Shown: one piece after another, positions 54,564-64,000 of the stretch
How positions within the stretch are numbered: position 1 is the stretch's first letter
Layout: every line of letters begins with the position of its first letter
Assembly: GCF_018918075.1 (NCBI RefSeq)
Contig: NZ_JAHLPW010000003.1
Coordinates: 186,001 to 250,000, forward strand
From: Virgibacillus sp. MSJ-26
Lineage (GTDB): Bacteria; Bacillota; Bacilli; Bacillales; Amphibacillaceae
Direction: 5' to 3'
DNA length: 64,000 nucleotides
Program-made: the position numbers and the translations under genes
Notes under the pieces: model-generated
Database searches by the model: none
Seen by the model: only the letters and a program-made list of their open reading frames with translations
Told to the model about the DNA's origin: nothing

Positions 54564-57500
54564 TTACTCTTTAAATTCTATTTCTTTGTTTGATCTAATA
54601 ATTTGCTTCAGTTTATTCGATAACGTATTAACATATTTATCAACATCTTCTTCAGAAGAAAGTGTGGTAATTGTCATAAGCTCTGATAGTTTAACCGTTT
54701 CTTTTCGAATGACTGGTTCAGGTTCTACGATTGGTGGTTCAGTAATCTGTGCATCTTTTCTTTTTTTCTGCTCTAATTCTTTTTGTCTTTGCCACTCAGT
54801 AATTTCTCTTTGAATATCTTGGATTGCTTTTATTTTGTAAGAGTTACTTCGTGTAATCATGGCGTCGACTTTAAATATATCTGTATAGGAATTTAATAAT
54901 GTGAGCATGTTCTTATACTCTGTTTGAATTCGCTCTTTCGTCAGGTTTGAAACACCATACTGACCCGCTTGTAAAGAGGCTTCATCGAAATCGAGTTGGA
55001 TCTTTTCTTTAGCCGCTTCTTTCTTTTCTGTCAGGACGGCATTAATTTGCTCGTCTAGTCTATGAACCAATTCTGGGATATCTTTTATTCTTCCATATGG
55101 AATGGGATCATTTAAAATATCATTTAATTGATTCATAGCCGTTTCTACTTCTTCCGTTTGGACATAGGCTTTGACTTCCTCATATGTTTCAATCGCTTGA
55201 AGACCTGTGTCATAAATGTTCTGCTGATTTGAATTAAAGAAGCTCTTCACAGATTGAATATCTTCAAACCAATCCGCAAGATCATCTTCTAGCTCTTTAA
55301 AACGTGTAAAGAAAGTTAGATTATCAATACCCCTATCAAATTGTGAGAAATATTCCAGACCTTTATTGAGTAAACTCATACCTGGATAGCTTCGCCCTTC
55401 ATATCTCTCTTTGTATTTATGAATTTCTTCTTCTTTCATCTCGATTAAATGTCGAATATCTTTAATTAAGCCGTCTTCATCATCTGCTAGATCGCGTTTG
55501 TCGAATAGATCACGTGCAATGCGTTTCACCGAGCGTAGTAAGCTTTCATCAACTTTCTGTCGGACAATAATAATTGCTTTATCCGCTTCTTTTGGACGTG
55601 TGAAAGCAGTCATTAGCGAATTCGCATTCTCTCTCGGTTCTAAATACTCCGCATTATAACGAATGCGAATGCGTTGTTCTTTTAAGAGTTCGGCAATCAA
55701 GCTAGCTATATCAAGCTCTCTCCAGCCATATGGCACATCACCAAATCGGTCATAGAGAGGTTTAATTCTAATTTGCTTATTTAATTCTGCTTGCAGGCGT
55801 ATAAATTCATCAATCATTTGCTTTGCTTGCTCATTCGGGTTCCTCATTTCTGCATCGTCTAATGTGATTTGATCATTATCCGCAACTAAAAAGGCTTTTA
55901 GGTCACTCTCTTGACTCGTAAATTCCTGAATCAGTGGTAGATGTTTATATATATTTTCTACGAGAACTTTGAAGGCTTCGTCCATTTTGTCACGGACCGT
56001 CGAGCCTTTAATATCCACTTCTGTTCCTTTAATAAAGAAAGTACTATTTTTAATGGCTTCTTCTAACAATTCACGGACACGACGACGACGGTCTCTCACT
56101 TCGACTTGTTTATTATTAAGGATGTTTTGAATGTTTTCCGGGAGTTGGGCAATATTACGACCACGCCTATATTCTTCAATTCTGAGTGCTTCTTCCAATT
56201 CGTCTACATAAGATTCTACGCCACCCAGTTTAATGATTACTTCATTTTCCGCGCTAGACATCATCATTAATTCTTGATCAGATTTATGATAATGCTCTGA
56301 AAGTGGAGACAGAATATTTATGCCAATACTTGCTGTTTGGTTTCCGTGATTTTTTTCATCCATTTTTTGATTAAATGAAAAGTCATACCATTTAGAGTAA
56401 CGATACTTCTTCATTTCATATAAGTCTTCGAAAATATACTCAGCGAGTTGTTTTTTTATTTTTTCTTCTTCAACCATAACTGACTTAATTTCACGATTGA
56501 CATCTTGTTCATCATCAGTTAAGAAGATGTACTCTTCGCCATTTTTTTGAATAAGAGTTTGGCCAATCAGCTTTCTTAACGATACTTTTATTTTTTCTTT
56601 CAACTCTAATTTATCTTCATCAATATGTGAAACCATTAATGTAGCAATATTGTCAATATTAGCCGGGAGTTCTTTCACGTATTTGATCATAAACAGGACT
56701 TTTAAAAGCTCAATGTTAAATAGATCGTCCTGAAGTTTAGGATTTTCTGCTGCTCCTTCGATAACGCGAGATACAGTCGGTTGTAGGAATTCTCTAATGG
56801 TATCGTAAAAAGCATAAAATGGAATAAGTGTGCCCTCGTTCTCTTCCATAAACCGGATACCTGCTTCCCGGTAAGCAGAAAGCATCGAACGTTCTCCCTC
56901 AGATAAGTGCTTACCTGAAGATCCATGTTTTCTTATTTGTTCAAAGACGTTTTGCAGTAAACGGTATTGGTAGGGGACAAACGGATAAACATCCGAAAAT
57001 TCTTGGGCATCTTCAAATCCTTGCAAATCAGCTGTACTGTCACGAAAACTAATAACATTTTTTAGAATAGGACCTTTTTCTGGATAGATGGCTTTAAGTT
57101 TATCTTCTGCATAATCCTTTTTCTCTAAAATACGTTTTTGGATGACTTCATCGACAGAAATAGAAGAGAGTGATAAACGGGTATCAAATCTTCCTTGAAT
57201 TCTAGAAAAGTCGTCTCCTTTTACTTTGACAATGGAGTCGATACTTTCCTGTGACGTCACCATTACCCAAGCTCGTCCGCCACAGATGGCTCCTAAATTT
57301 TCCGTTACCGTTTGCAGATTCAACATTAAGTCACGGCGATCACCAATATATTGGCCGATCTCATCGATGAGAAAGACAAGATGGAAGTTGGGTTCTTTCG
57401 TATCGATATATTTTTTTACATCATGAGCAAATTTTTCAATACTCACTTCGATATTTTCCGCACCGTAATTAAGCCAATTGTCAACGGCTTCTTCGGTCAT

Positions 57501-58148
57501 ATCTGTTGCTTTAATTAAGGCTTCTTTTACATAATGGGTATCAAAATAAAAAGAGTGACGACGGTTAAGCCACGGTTCTTCTGCCACTTTTTCATATTCA
57601 TCTTTGAATGCTTCTAAGGAACCTTCTTCATCTAAATACTTTTCTAGTTCGGCGACAACCGGATTATCACCATAATAACCACGATGTTCATAAAACACTT
57701 TAAGGAGAACTCTTAAAATCGCATCTTCTTTTGATTTATTATCTAGTGGACTCTTAGAATCAATGTTGAATAAGATAGTTTCCGTGGGTATTTCAGCGGT
57801 ACGTTTCATATTGGCATAGACTAGAGGATCAGAAATTTTATCTTCAAAAAAGTTAATCGGCTTTTCGCCCTTAACAGGGTTGTTTTTCAAAAGGTAGGAA
57901 AGGATTTTAAGAAAGTGGGATTTACCTGATCCGAAAAATCCAGATATCCAAACACCCACTTTATCTGTCTTTCCGTCTACTCCTTTTAAATAGTTTTCAT
58001 AAAATTTTGAGAAGTGTTTATGTAATTCTCTTGTGACGACGTATTCATTCAGTTCTTGATAAACATCATCTTCGTTTGTTTGATCCGCCTTGATCACGCC
58101 GCGAATATCTCGATCTATATCTTTTGCGAACATTTCTTTCAATAGCAT
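54564..58148 (-). CDS. brxC: BREX P-loop ATPase BrxC (PglY-like)
   Basis: A 1194-aa protein with Walker A SGFFGSGKSHFLKIL (70-77 core) and Walker-B-like FHLVFLIDEIGQYI (about residue 257). The length, N-terminus (MLLKEMFAKDIDRDIRGVIK) and layout match the DUF499-related BrxC family. The C-terminal third is helical with coiled-coil stretches. BrxC is an essential core component of type 1 BREX, required for both methylation and exclusion. ATG 58148 has AAGGAGG upstream, 12 bases after brxB. Confidence 0.95.
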   Translation of the reverse strand: MLLKEMFAKDIDRDIRGVIKADQTNEDDVYQELNEYVVTRELHKHFSKFYENYLKGVDGKTDKVGVWISGFFGSGKSHFLKILSYLLKNNPVKGEKPINFFEDKISDPLVYANMKRTAEIPTETILFNIDSKSPLDNKSKEDAILRVLLKVFYEHRGYYGDNPVVAELEKYLDEEGSLEAFKDEYEKVAEEPWLNRRHSFYFDTHYVKEALIKATDMTEEAVDNWLNYGAENIEVSIEKFAHDVKKYIDTKEPNFHLVFLIDEIGQYIGDRRDLMLNLQTVTENLGAICGGRAWVMVTSQESIDSIVKVKGDDFSRIQGRFDTRLSLSSISVDEVIQKRILEKKDYAEDKLKAIYPEKGPILKNVISFRDSTADLQGFEDAQEFSDVYPFVPYQYRLLQNVFEQIRKHGSSGKHLSEGERSMLSAYREAGIRFMEENEGTLIPFYAFYDTIREFLQPTVSRVIEGAAENPKLQDDLFNIELLKVLFMIKYVKELPANIDNIATLMVSHIDEDKLELKEKIKVSLRKLIGQTLIQKNGEEYIFLTDDEQDVNREIKSVMVEEEKIKKQLAEYIFEDLYEMKKYRYSKWYDFSFNQKMDEKNHGNQTASIGINILSPLSEHYHKSDQELMMMSSAENEVIIKLGGVESYVDELEEALRIEEYRRGRNIAQLPENIQNILNNKQVEVRDRRRRVRELLEEAIKNSTFFIKGTEVDIKGSTVRDKMDEAFKVLVENIYKHLPLIQEFTSQESDLKAFLVADNDQITLDDAEMRNPNEQAKQMIDEFIRLQAELNKQIRIKPLYDRFGDVPYGWRELDIASLIAELLKEQRIRIRYNAEYLEPRENANSLMTAFTRPKEADKAIIIVRQKVDESLLRSVKRIARDLFDKRDLADDEDGLIKDIRHLIEMKEEEIHKYKERYEGRSYPGMSLLNKGLEYFSQFDRGIDNLTFFTRFKELEDDLADWFEDIQSVKSFFNSNQQNIYDTGLQAIETYEEVKAYVQTEEVETAMNQLNDILNDPIPYGRIKDIPELVHRLDEQINAVLTEKKEAAKEKIQLDFDEASLQAGQYGVSNLTKERIQTEYKNMLTLLNSYTDIFKVDAMITRSNSYKIKAIQDIQREITEWQRQKELEQKKRKDAQITEPPIVEPEPVIRKETVKLSELMTITTLSSEEDVDKYVNTLSNKLKQIIRSNKEIEFKE

Positions 58149-58160
58149 GGGTCTGCCTCC

Positions 58161-58733
58161 TTATTTATTGTCGATTAATTGGAATGCCCGGTAATAATTA
58201 TCATCTTTAAAGGATCCAAATAAATTCAGTGATTGACCATCATACACGCCTGGGTAAAACATGATAACAGGTGTCTTATCAAGTCGTTCCTGTAGATTAT
58301 TCAATATCGTGTGGGAACGTACAAAAGGATAAATCTTCCCTACCCCTGTAATGAAAACAACATTATGATCGTTCATTTGATTTTCAATTTCATTGAGGAA
58401 AATTTCAGGAATCGCAAAGTTATTTAATGCTGTAAATAATGCATCTTTACCTTGATCTTTTTCAATTTCAAAAATACTTTCGTAGATGCGCTGCTTTTTA
58501 GCAAGTGAAAGTAACATGTTATATAAATCAACCTCTAGAATTTTGCGATTATATCTTTCACGACTAAAAATTCTTTTTAAAGACTTAATATGATCACGAA
58601 CAATTAATTCATACCTTGGATGATAATCAAAGATGTAGAAGCTAATTTCATTACCTAGACCGCGACCTTTGATAAACTTATCTTCTTTTATTTTTTCTTG
58701 GATTTTATCAAGACGTTCATTAATGTTAGTCAT
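58161..58733 (-). CDS. brxB: BREX protein BrxB (DUF1788)
   Basis: A 190-aa protein of the DUF1788 family, recognisable from NEISFYIFDYHPRYELIVRD near the N-terminus and VVFITGVGKIYPFVRSHTIL with PVIMFYPGVYDG near the end. It is a core type 1 BREX protein of unknown biochemical role. The ATG overlaps the brxA stop codon (ATGA), so translation is coupled. The family length is normal. Confidence 0.93.
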   Translation of the reverse strand: MTNINERLDKIQEKIKEDKFIKGRGLGNEISFYIFDYHPRYELIVRDHIKSLKRIFSRERYNRKILEVDLYNMLLSLAKKQRIYESIFEIEKDQGKDALFTALNNFAIPEIFLNEIENQMNDHNVVFITGVGKIYPFVRSHTILNNLQERLDKTPVIMFYPGVYDGQSLNLFGSFKDDNYYRAFQLIDNK

Positions 58734-59347
58734 TGTATCCCCTCGTCACCCATTACCTTGACATACTGTCCTTCCCCTATTTCTAATAAATAACGTTTCA
58801 GTTCCTCATCAATAACCAAACGCTTTAACTCGCGTGACTTTAAGTCACTTAACATACCCACTTCTAGAAGCATTCTTAAGTAAGCACTTTTTAAACGTGC
58901 GACAGTTGATTCAGCCAGGCTTTTTAGAAAGTCAGATTGCTCTGCCTTATTAACAAAAAATACATTAACATCCTTTTTCTCTAAGATTCCGATATCTTTT
59001 TCAAGAGAATCAGTTACAACATCTTCCATAAATTCATAAAACAGTTGATCTGCCTTCATCGTTGCGTATAAATTGATCGTTTTCCCAACATGAGTAGGCT
59101 CATCTACCACCATCTGTTGCAAGTGAGAATCCAGCGTATTCACTCTTTTTAAGAGATATGGAAAAGCACGTTTTAAACTTGCTAGTTTATTGTACTGAAA
59201 CAGATTTTCTTCTAGCACTTTAGTTCTAATTTGATCATCGCTCAATCCTTCCAGTTTTAAAGAAGCGAGCTGTTTAAATTCATACATCAAAAAACCCGAC
59301 CCCGTCATAGAGGTAGAGTAAGGCGCTTCATTTACCACCTTGATCAA
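58730..59347 (-). CDS. brxA: BREX protein BrxA (DUF1819)
   Basis: A 205-aa protein of the DUF1819 family (YSTSMTGSGFLMYEFKQLAS; LLEVGMLSDLKSRELKRLV). BrxA is a small DNA-binding protein with resemblance to RNA-associated NusB-like folds. The frame opens with TTG 59347 lying directly behind AAAGG; a GTG three codons later (59338) has better spacing and is the probable start. It is the first gene of the BREX operon, behind a good promoter. Confidence 0.93.
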   Translation of the reverse strand: MIKVVNEAPYSTSMTGSGFLMYEFKQLASLKLEGLSDDQIRTKVLEENLFQYNKLASLKRAFPYLLKRVNTLDSHLQQMVVDEPTHVGKTINLYATMKADQLFYEFMEDVVTDSLEKDIGILEKKDVNVFFVNKAEQSDFLKSLAESTVARLKSAYLRMLLEVGMLSDLKSRELKRLVIDEELKRYLLEIGEGQYVKVMGDEGIQ

Positions 59348-59417
59348 CCTTTCTTATATAAAAACTTCACAGCAGTTTATTTAATAATTAATGATGTTTT
59401 TTCTATATATCATCTCT

Positions 59418-59446
59418 ATTTTACTCTGTGATAGTATTATTATCAA
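59418..59446 (-). promoter_or_regulatory. BREX operon promoter
   Basis: On the minus strand TTGATA (59446-59441) and TAAAAT (59423-59418) with a 17-base spacer, about 75 bases upstream of brxA. Confidence 0.65.
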
Positions 59447-59583
59447 TAAGGGACTTTATGGATAAAGGGTTTGGCGATTAGGTGGTTGGAAAGAGGATTG
59501 AATAAGACGATAGTCCTCTTTTTTGATTACATATTAAATGATAACACGATGGGTGTACAAAAAAATGTTTAGATGGGTATATT

Positions 59584-59614
59584 AAAAGGATATACTTGGA
59601 GAGTATATCCTTTT
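59584..59614 (-). terminator. Terminator after brxU-like gene
   Basis: A perfect 12-bp stem AAAAGGATATAC/GTATATCCTTTT. A second hairpin AAGAGGA/TCCTCTT with T-run lies at 59491-59524, insulating the BREX promoter. Confidence 0.85.
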
Positions 59615-59634
59615 AATATTCTTATTGAATGAAA

Positions 59635-61722
59635 TCATTCGCCGTCTCTATGTTTTTCAAATGATTGTTGGATTAAATGCATAACATCCTCAATTTTACT
59701 TGTTTCTGATATGCCAACTTCTATATCGCCATTTCCCCATCTTCCTAAGTCTGTTATATCTTTACACATTCCCTTTGGATCATAAATCTCATCAAACTCC
59801 ATGTTTAAACTTAATCGGAGTCTGCTTTTTTGGGGAACCATATCCACAAAATTAGTTGTGGTTTTGTAAGCTATATATTTTTTCTTAAATTCTTCTCTGA
59901 CCGAACTATCTAGGTTGAGAACTCTTTTCTGAAGCTCTTTAAAAACTTCCAACATTTCACCCGTTAACTCAGGATAATCTTTTGGGCTTGTTAATACATT
60001 GCCTTCTCGTCTACTTTCCTTTTTATGCTCTAAAAGCAACTCCTGTGAAACTTCCGGATAAGACCAAACAAGTAACGCTCGGTTTCCAAGTAACTGCCCT
60101 CTTTTTTTAATTTCTTCCTCATTCCAAGTTTCCAGTTGTCTTAAACCTCGATTTAACCGGAGAGGGCTGTCCGCAAAACCGCCTTCCATATCTCGTTTTT
60201 TAATAAATGGCTTATCACTTAATTCAGAATTATACTTGGTTAAAGTTAGATTTCCTAATACATGTAAATATTTTTCTTGGACATCCAACCAATTTTCTCC
60301 AAGCATCTTACGCCATTCTTGAGATAGATTTTCGTTTTGTGGCATAATATGCTCAATTGTATAAGACTCAATATCTACTATTTCTTTTCTTTCTAAATTT
60401 TCCAGTTTTCTTAATAAGTAATTACGATTTCTAAAATTATAAACATCCTTGATCACTAACTCTTCTAGAAATTCTTGATCATTTGGAAACCTTCTATATG
60501 AATCTTTAAGTAGAAAGGCTATTTTTACGCTTTCCAAATAATTTCCTTTGTCTATCTCTTTACTAATTGTAGCAAATGTCTTGTTAAGTGAATTCGTTGG
60601 AACACCGCAGATGGCGCGACGAAAAACATAAGATTCTACTATTTTTAATATGGTAATAAACTGAGATTTTGATAAGATGTCATTGCTATAATCATCATAG
60701 ACTTCAAGTAAAAAGGGATATGATACATCAACTTTCAATGAGTTAAAGTCTTTTAAAACATCTTTGATTTCATCATCTTTTTCAGTTTGGAACGCTAGTC
60801 GAACAAAATACTTAGAATACTTATAGACGTCCTCTAAAATGTCTTCTATATCAGTATGTCGTCTTTCTAAAAGGTATTTTTTAAAATCTGTGTACACATT
60901 TTTAATATTAGGGATTCGACCGGTCTTAACCGTAAGATAATCCCTCATGAAACGATCAAACAAAATAGATTCATTTAAGTTATCAAAACTTTTTTCCATG
61001 GGACGCCAATATTTTTTGTATAACCTTTTTTGTTCCTCAGCTGTAAGGCTCATCAATACATAATTCCGAATTAAATCTGCTTGGGACAATTCAAGACCCG
61101 TAGAGTTTAAACTTTCAAAGATTAGTTGGGGATTATCATGGTCACGGTCTAAAGCGACGTCCACGATGATCAATTTCTTAAGCCCTGAAAATAGTTGATC
61201 AATATCTATACTGTTTTTCCTAATTTGATCTACGAAATAATTAAAATTCTCATATATCCTCGGAGAATACTCTTCAGGAAGCTCTCTATCTTCAATTAAG
61301 CTATTTAAAGTTTCGTTATCTATTTGGTTTAAAATAAGTTTATGATATAAATCATCATCTTCTTCATTATTAACCAAATAATAATTCATTACCTTCCTAC
61401 TGTTGATACTGTACTTTTGTTTTCTTTCTTTTAGTTCTTTACTTAATGCTAACAGTAATAAACTCATTGTTGTTAGACGTTGTTGACCATCAATAACAAG
61501 TAATTGGGGAACCGTGGATACTTGGAAAACACCTTTTTCTATATAAACGATAGAGCCAACAAAATGTGCATTCGTATCATCGTCATTTGAAACCTTCACT
61601 ATATCCTCCCACAGTTGTGCGCACTGTTTTTTTGTCCAACTATACTTGCGTTGATATATAGGTATAATAAACTGTTTCGTACCTTGCATGAAGTTTAAAA
61701 GATTTGCTTCATTTGCTTTCAA
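59635..61722 (-). CDS. GmrSD/BrxU-like type IV restriction enzyme (DUF262-DUF1524)
   Basis: A 695-aa protein. The N-terminal DUF262 (GmrS-like NTPase) shows FIIPIYQRKYSWTKKQC and VIDGQQRLTTMSLL (DGQQR at about residue 79). The C-terminal DUF1524 (GmrD-like HNH) shows YTIEHIMPQNE (about 457) and LGNLTLTKYNSELSDKPF (about 490). The last 100 residues are an extra domain. Fused GmrSD enzymes cut modified phage DNA; one such protein, BrxU, accompanies BREX in other bacteria and protects against phages that evade it. It is transcribed separately, just upstream of the BREX promoter. The symbol is not assigned because BrxU identity would need phylogeny. Confidence 0.88.
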   Translation of the reverse strand: MKANEANLLNFMQGTKQFIIPIYQRKYSWTKKQCAQLWEDIVKVSNDDDTNAHFVGSIVYIEKGVFQVSTVPQLLVIDGQQRLTTMSLLLLALSKELKERKQKYSINSRKVMNYYLVNNEEDDDLYHKLILNQIDNETLNSLIEDRELPEEYSPRIYENFNYFVDQIRKNSIDIDQLFSGLKKLIIVDVALDRDHDNPQLIFESLNSTGLELSQADLIRNYVLMSLTAEEQKRLYKKYWRPMEKSFDNLNESILFDRFMRDYLTVKTGRIPNIKNVYTDFKKYLLERRHTDIEDILEDVYKYSKYFVRLAFQTEKDDEIKDVLKDFNSLKVDVSYPFLLEVYDDYSNDILSKSQFITILKIVESYVFRRAICGVPTNSLNKTFATISKEIDKGNYLESVKIAFLLKDSYRRFPNDQEFLEELVIKDVYNFRNRNYLLRKLENLERKEIVDIESYTIEHIMPQNENLSQEWRKMLGENWLDVQEKYLHVLGNLTLTKYNSELSDKPFIKKRDMEGGFADSPLRLNRGLRQLETWNEEEIKKRGQLLGNRALLVWSYPEVSQELLLEHKKESRREGNVLTSPKDYPELTGEMLEVFKELQKRVLNLDSSVREEFKKKYIAYKTTTNFVDMVPQKSRLRLSLNMEFDEIYDPKGMCKDITDLGRWGNGDIEVGISETSKIEDVMHLIQQSFEKHRDGE

Positions 61723-61898
61723 TTTCTCACCTCATTATTTAATAGAGCCTTAATATGATATTATATCAAAATATAGATCATTATTTAATTTTTGTCACTG
61801 CATCAAATTTATCTTTTTAATCTTATTTTTAACGTTCAATAAGACATTAAAATTAAATGTAATTCATCATTGTTTAAGTATCTAGCCACAATTAAAAA

Positions 61899-61943
61899 TT
61901 AACCCCCTCTCACCTATCCGCACGATAGAAAAAAGGGGATTAA
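61899..61943 (-). terminator. Terminator after SDR gene
   Basis: TTAACCCCCT/AGGGGATTAA stem with a T-rich tail, past the stop at 61988. Confidence 0.65.
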
Positions 61944-61987
61944 TTTGTTACATAATTATATTCTTTTTTTATTTTAAACTAACCCAC

Positions 61988-62743
61988 TTATAAAATAACA
62001 TCTGGTGTTTCTGGTATAATTTGTCCACCATCAATTACGAGAGATTGACCTGTAATGTATCTAGCTTCTTCGGATGCAAAGAAACAGACCGTAGCTCCAA
62101 TGTCTTCTGGTTCGCCTAAGCGTTTCATAGGGACGGCTTCTGCCCCTTTTTCACTTAGAACACCGAGTTGTTTCTTCAATCCTTCTGTTGCAATCATCCC
62201 AGGCTGAACTGAGTTGACCGTGACACCGTATTTGGCGTATTCAACTGCCGCACTTCGCATGTATCCAAGGATAGCTGCTTTTGTTGCACCGTAGATTGAA
62301 CCGCCAGGATAACCGGTAATGTCCCCTGTAATCGAGGAAGTAAGGATGACGCGTCCATAATTTTGTTCTTTCATCGCTTTTAGTACAGGTTTAACAATGA
62401 AGAACATGCCTTTTAGATTGATGTTTTGTATTTTATCCCAATCTTCTTCAGTCATGTCCTCAATCATCACTTCTGGATAGATTCCAGTATTAGCTGCTAA
62501 AATATCAATCCGCTCATGTTTGTCCAAAACACTTTGAACGACTTCCTGTGCTTTATTACTATCTGTAACGTCTAATTTATGGAATTCTCCGCCGACTTCT
62601 TCAGCTGTTTTTTGCCCCGCTTTTTCGTCGATATCACAAATCATGACTTTAGCGCCCGCTTTGGCTAAAGTTTTTACGATTCCCTGACCTATCCCATTCG
62701 CTCCACCAGTAACTAGTGCAATTTTTCCCGTTAAATCAAACAT
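61988..62743 (-). CDS. Short-chain dehydrogenase/reductase (FabG-like)
   Basis: A 251-aa classical SDR. Cofactor motif TGGANGIGQG (12-21) with an acidic residue after the second strand (MICDIDEKAG), favouring NAD(H); NTGIY in place of the usual NNAG; the catalytic Ser in ILTSSITG and YGATK (YxxxK at about 152-156). The ATG has AAGGAGAGG upstream. It stands alone before a terminator. The substrate is not evident; sugar-alcohol or 3-oxoacyl reductases of this length look alike. Confidence 0.9.
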   Translation of the reverse strand: MFDLTGKIALVTGGANGIGQGIVKTLAKAGAKVMICDIDEKAGQKTAEEVGGEFHKLDVTDSNKAQEVVQSVLDKHERIDILAANTGIYPEVMIEDMTEEDWDKIQNINLKGMFFIVKPVLKAMKEQNYGRVILTSSITGDITGYPGGSIYGATKAAILGYMRSAAVEYAKYGVTVNSVQPGMIATEGLKKQLGVLSEKGAEAVPMKRLGEPEDIGATVCFFASEEARYITGQSLVIDGGQIIPETPDVIL

Positions 62744-63081
62744 GCTATCCTCTCCTTTTTGTGATTTATTTCTATGTATAGCTTATCATAGTCTGCTAGG
62801 TTTTTAGTCTGACAAGGCTTCTAGAGGTGAAATGGACCCCTCCCCACTTTCCTATACTCCTTCAATAACTTTCAACAATTTGATGCAAATCAGCAGAAAG
62901 CAAAAGGGTTAACAATACATCTACACCTATAATTAATATTTGCTGATTCATTTCTAGTAGAATTTTTTCTATCCAAATTAATCAAGTAACTTAAATACAA
63001 CCCAATTTTCTTTTAATCAAAAAAGTGCTACCCCAAGGGAAAATCCTTTCCCTCGTGATAACACACCTTTTATCAAATCCC
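62744..63081. other. Intergenic between SDR and surface protein gene
   Basis: About 340 bases without a gene. Upstream of the SDR gene the minus strand has TTGTCA and TATGAT boxes about 19 bases apart. An AAGGGAAA/TTTCCCT hairpin at 63035-63053 with a distant T-run is a weak terminator for the surface protein gene. Confidence 0.4.
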
Positions 63082-64000
63082 TTACTCTCCTTCACTATTA
63101 ACAAACAACCGACCATCCGCTTTCTTATACGTTTCATTGCCGAATTCATCCGTCACTTTCACTTCTAGGACTGCCCCTTCCATGGTAACGTCCGTTGCTG
63201 TCCAGTAACCGACATACCGGCCATCCTCAACTTCCATAAAAGGAAGCTCTGTTGTGTTCATGATTCCAAACGTCGAGGTCAGCGGCATATGAATTCTAAA
63301 CACAGCATCTAATCCAGGTTCACTCTCAAATTCTATCGCAACACTTTCACCTGTTTCAATGTAGATATCTTCTTGAGGTGTTAATTGTTCAATCTTAGGT
63401 GTACTTGTCTTCACTTGTACAGTTATTTGTTCTGTTGTTTTATTCCCCGCTTGATCTTCAGCGATCACTTCGATTGTATTTTCGCCTTCATCAAGTATGA
63501 TTCGCTTGGAGTAGCTGCTGCCATTGACTTCAGCCTTTATCCCATTAACTTCAACATAGTCAAGATGGTCAGCTTCTACCTTCCCTTCCACGGTTACTAC
63601 ATCACTGCGAAGTTTTTCATCGTTGTTTGGAGTATCAATGGTTAGTTCGGGGGCTTGATTTGCCAATGTGATTGTGACTGGTTCAGATTCTCCTGAATAC
63701 GCACCATCAACAAGTGAGACGGCAATCAAGTTATTTTCGCCTTGGTCCAGCGACACCTCTGTAGTAAATTGGCCATCCTCATTTACATTCGTTTCTTTTA
63801 TTTCTTCGTCATTATTTAATAATTGAATCGTAGTATTGGGCGTAGCTGTTCCTTCTACCACTACGTCCTGTTCATTTGTGATTTCGCCATCGGTTGGTGT
63901 GGTAATCATTGGCTGATCCACTTCATAATCGACAAGCGCCCGGATCATTTTATTTCCGGTCAGAAAATTTGATTCCAGTTGATACCAGTTTCCATGATAG
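63082..64000 (-). CDS. C-terminal part of a secreted protein with Ig-like repeats (partial)
   Basis: The frame is open to the window edge, so the N-terminus and any catalytic domain are outside. The visible 305 residues begin with GNWYQLESNFL, like the end of a MAM/immune-inhibitor-type domain, and then hold at least two bacterial Ig-like modules with repeated DGQFTTEVSLDQGENNLIAV and SYSKRIILDEGENTIEVIAE patterns, followed by a beta-rich terminal domain. Such tails are found on Bacillus S8 serine peptidases (bacillopeptidase-F-like) and other surface proteins. No LPxTG anchor at the end. The peptidase assignment is a guess. Confidence 0.6.
   Translation of the reverse strand, partial: YHGNWYQLESNFLTGNKMIRALVDYEVDQPMITTPTDGEITNEQDVVVEGTATPNTTIQLLNNDEEIKETNVNEDGQFTTEVSLDQGENNLIAVSLVDGAYSGESEPVTITLANQAPELTIDTPNNDEKLRSDVVTVEGKVEADHLDYVEVNGIKAEVNGSSYSKRIILDEGENTIEVIAEDQAGNKTTEQITVQVKTSTPKIEQLTPQEDIYIETGESVAIEFESEPGLDAVFRIHMPLTSTFGIMNTTELPFMEVEDGRYVGYWTATDVTMEGAVLEVKVTDEFGNETYKKADGRLFVNSEGE

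Noticed and set aside
1..64000. CRISPR arrays, tRNA and rRNA genes, insertion-sequence transposases
   Set aside because: I looked for regularly spaced repeats, cloverleaf-like sequences and DDE transposase motifs and found none that I could support; the Rpn genes are nucleases rather than classical IS elements.

Overview
The window looks like chromosome of a low-GC, Gram-positive Bacillaceae member (Bacillota). The evidence is AT-rich DNA, strong AGGAGG ribosome sites, frequent TTG/GTG starts, YwqH/YwqI/LXG-type secretion genes, a type-I-TA-like small RNA and Bacillus-style Rho-independent terminators. A halotolerant genus such as Virgibacillus or Oceanobacillus is possible, but the sequence alone does not fix the genus. 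Most of the window is accessory DNA transcribed from the minus strand.

1-17.6 kb is a polymorphic-toxin array of the LXG (type VIIb secretion) kind, read from right to left. It begins with two small WXG100-like partner genes and one full-length LXG toxin with a WHH/HNH nuclease tip, whose LXG part is cut off by a frameshift. Behind it lie displaced cassettes that reuse the same pre-toxin linker with other tips and their immunity genes: a second HNH tip with SUKH immunity, an unclassified 205-aa tip, a PoNe nuclease with PoNi, a DGGH-type nuclease with YezG-like relics, a TNT NADase, an ART-like tip, and a PoNe tip whose catalytic core is deleted. An oppositely oriented pair (ATP-sulfurylase-like protein plus OFA-family MFS carrier, about 0.49-4.1 kb) sits inside the array and splits one toxin module.

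17.8-30.5 kb holds metabolic genes: a Tm-1-like pair (UPF0261 plus PEP-hydrolase-like TIM barrel) next to an AraC-type regulator carrying the same TIM barrel as sensor; a methyltransferase; an asparaginase II / AAA+ regulator / peptide-binding lipoprotein operon; an Rpn nuclease flanked by 84-bp direct repeats; and an LD-carboxypeptidase. 30.5-36.3 kb is a patchwork: an apparently orphan antitoxin-like small RNA, a broken lipoprotein gene, a second Rpn gene, an orphan Phd/YefM antitoxin, a pglX relic and small unknown genes.

36.3-61.7 kb is a type 1 BREX phage-defence island in the order brxU-like, brxA, brxB, brxC, pglX, [cargo], pglZ, brxL. The cargo between pglX and pglZ is a tightly overlapping four-gene operon (a 1363-aa HhH/sigma-region-4-like protein, a 61-aa protein, a Rad50/DndD-like ATPase and a 148-aa protein), then a SIR2-domain gene, then a coiled-coil gene. 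Relics of the pglX 3' end follow each of the first two cargo units, and a third lies beyond brxL. Defence cassettes therefore seem to have been added repeatedly at the end of pglX. 62-64 kb returns to ordinary genes: an SDR oxidoreductase and the C-terminus of a secreted Ig-repeat protein that runs off the window.
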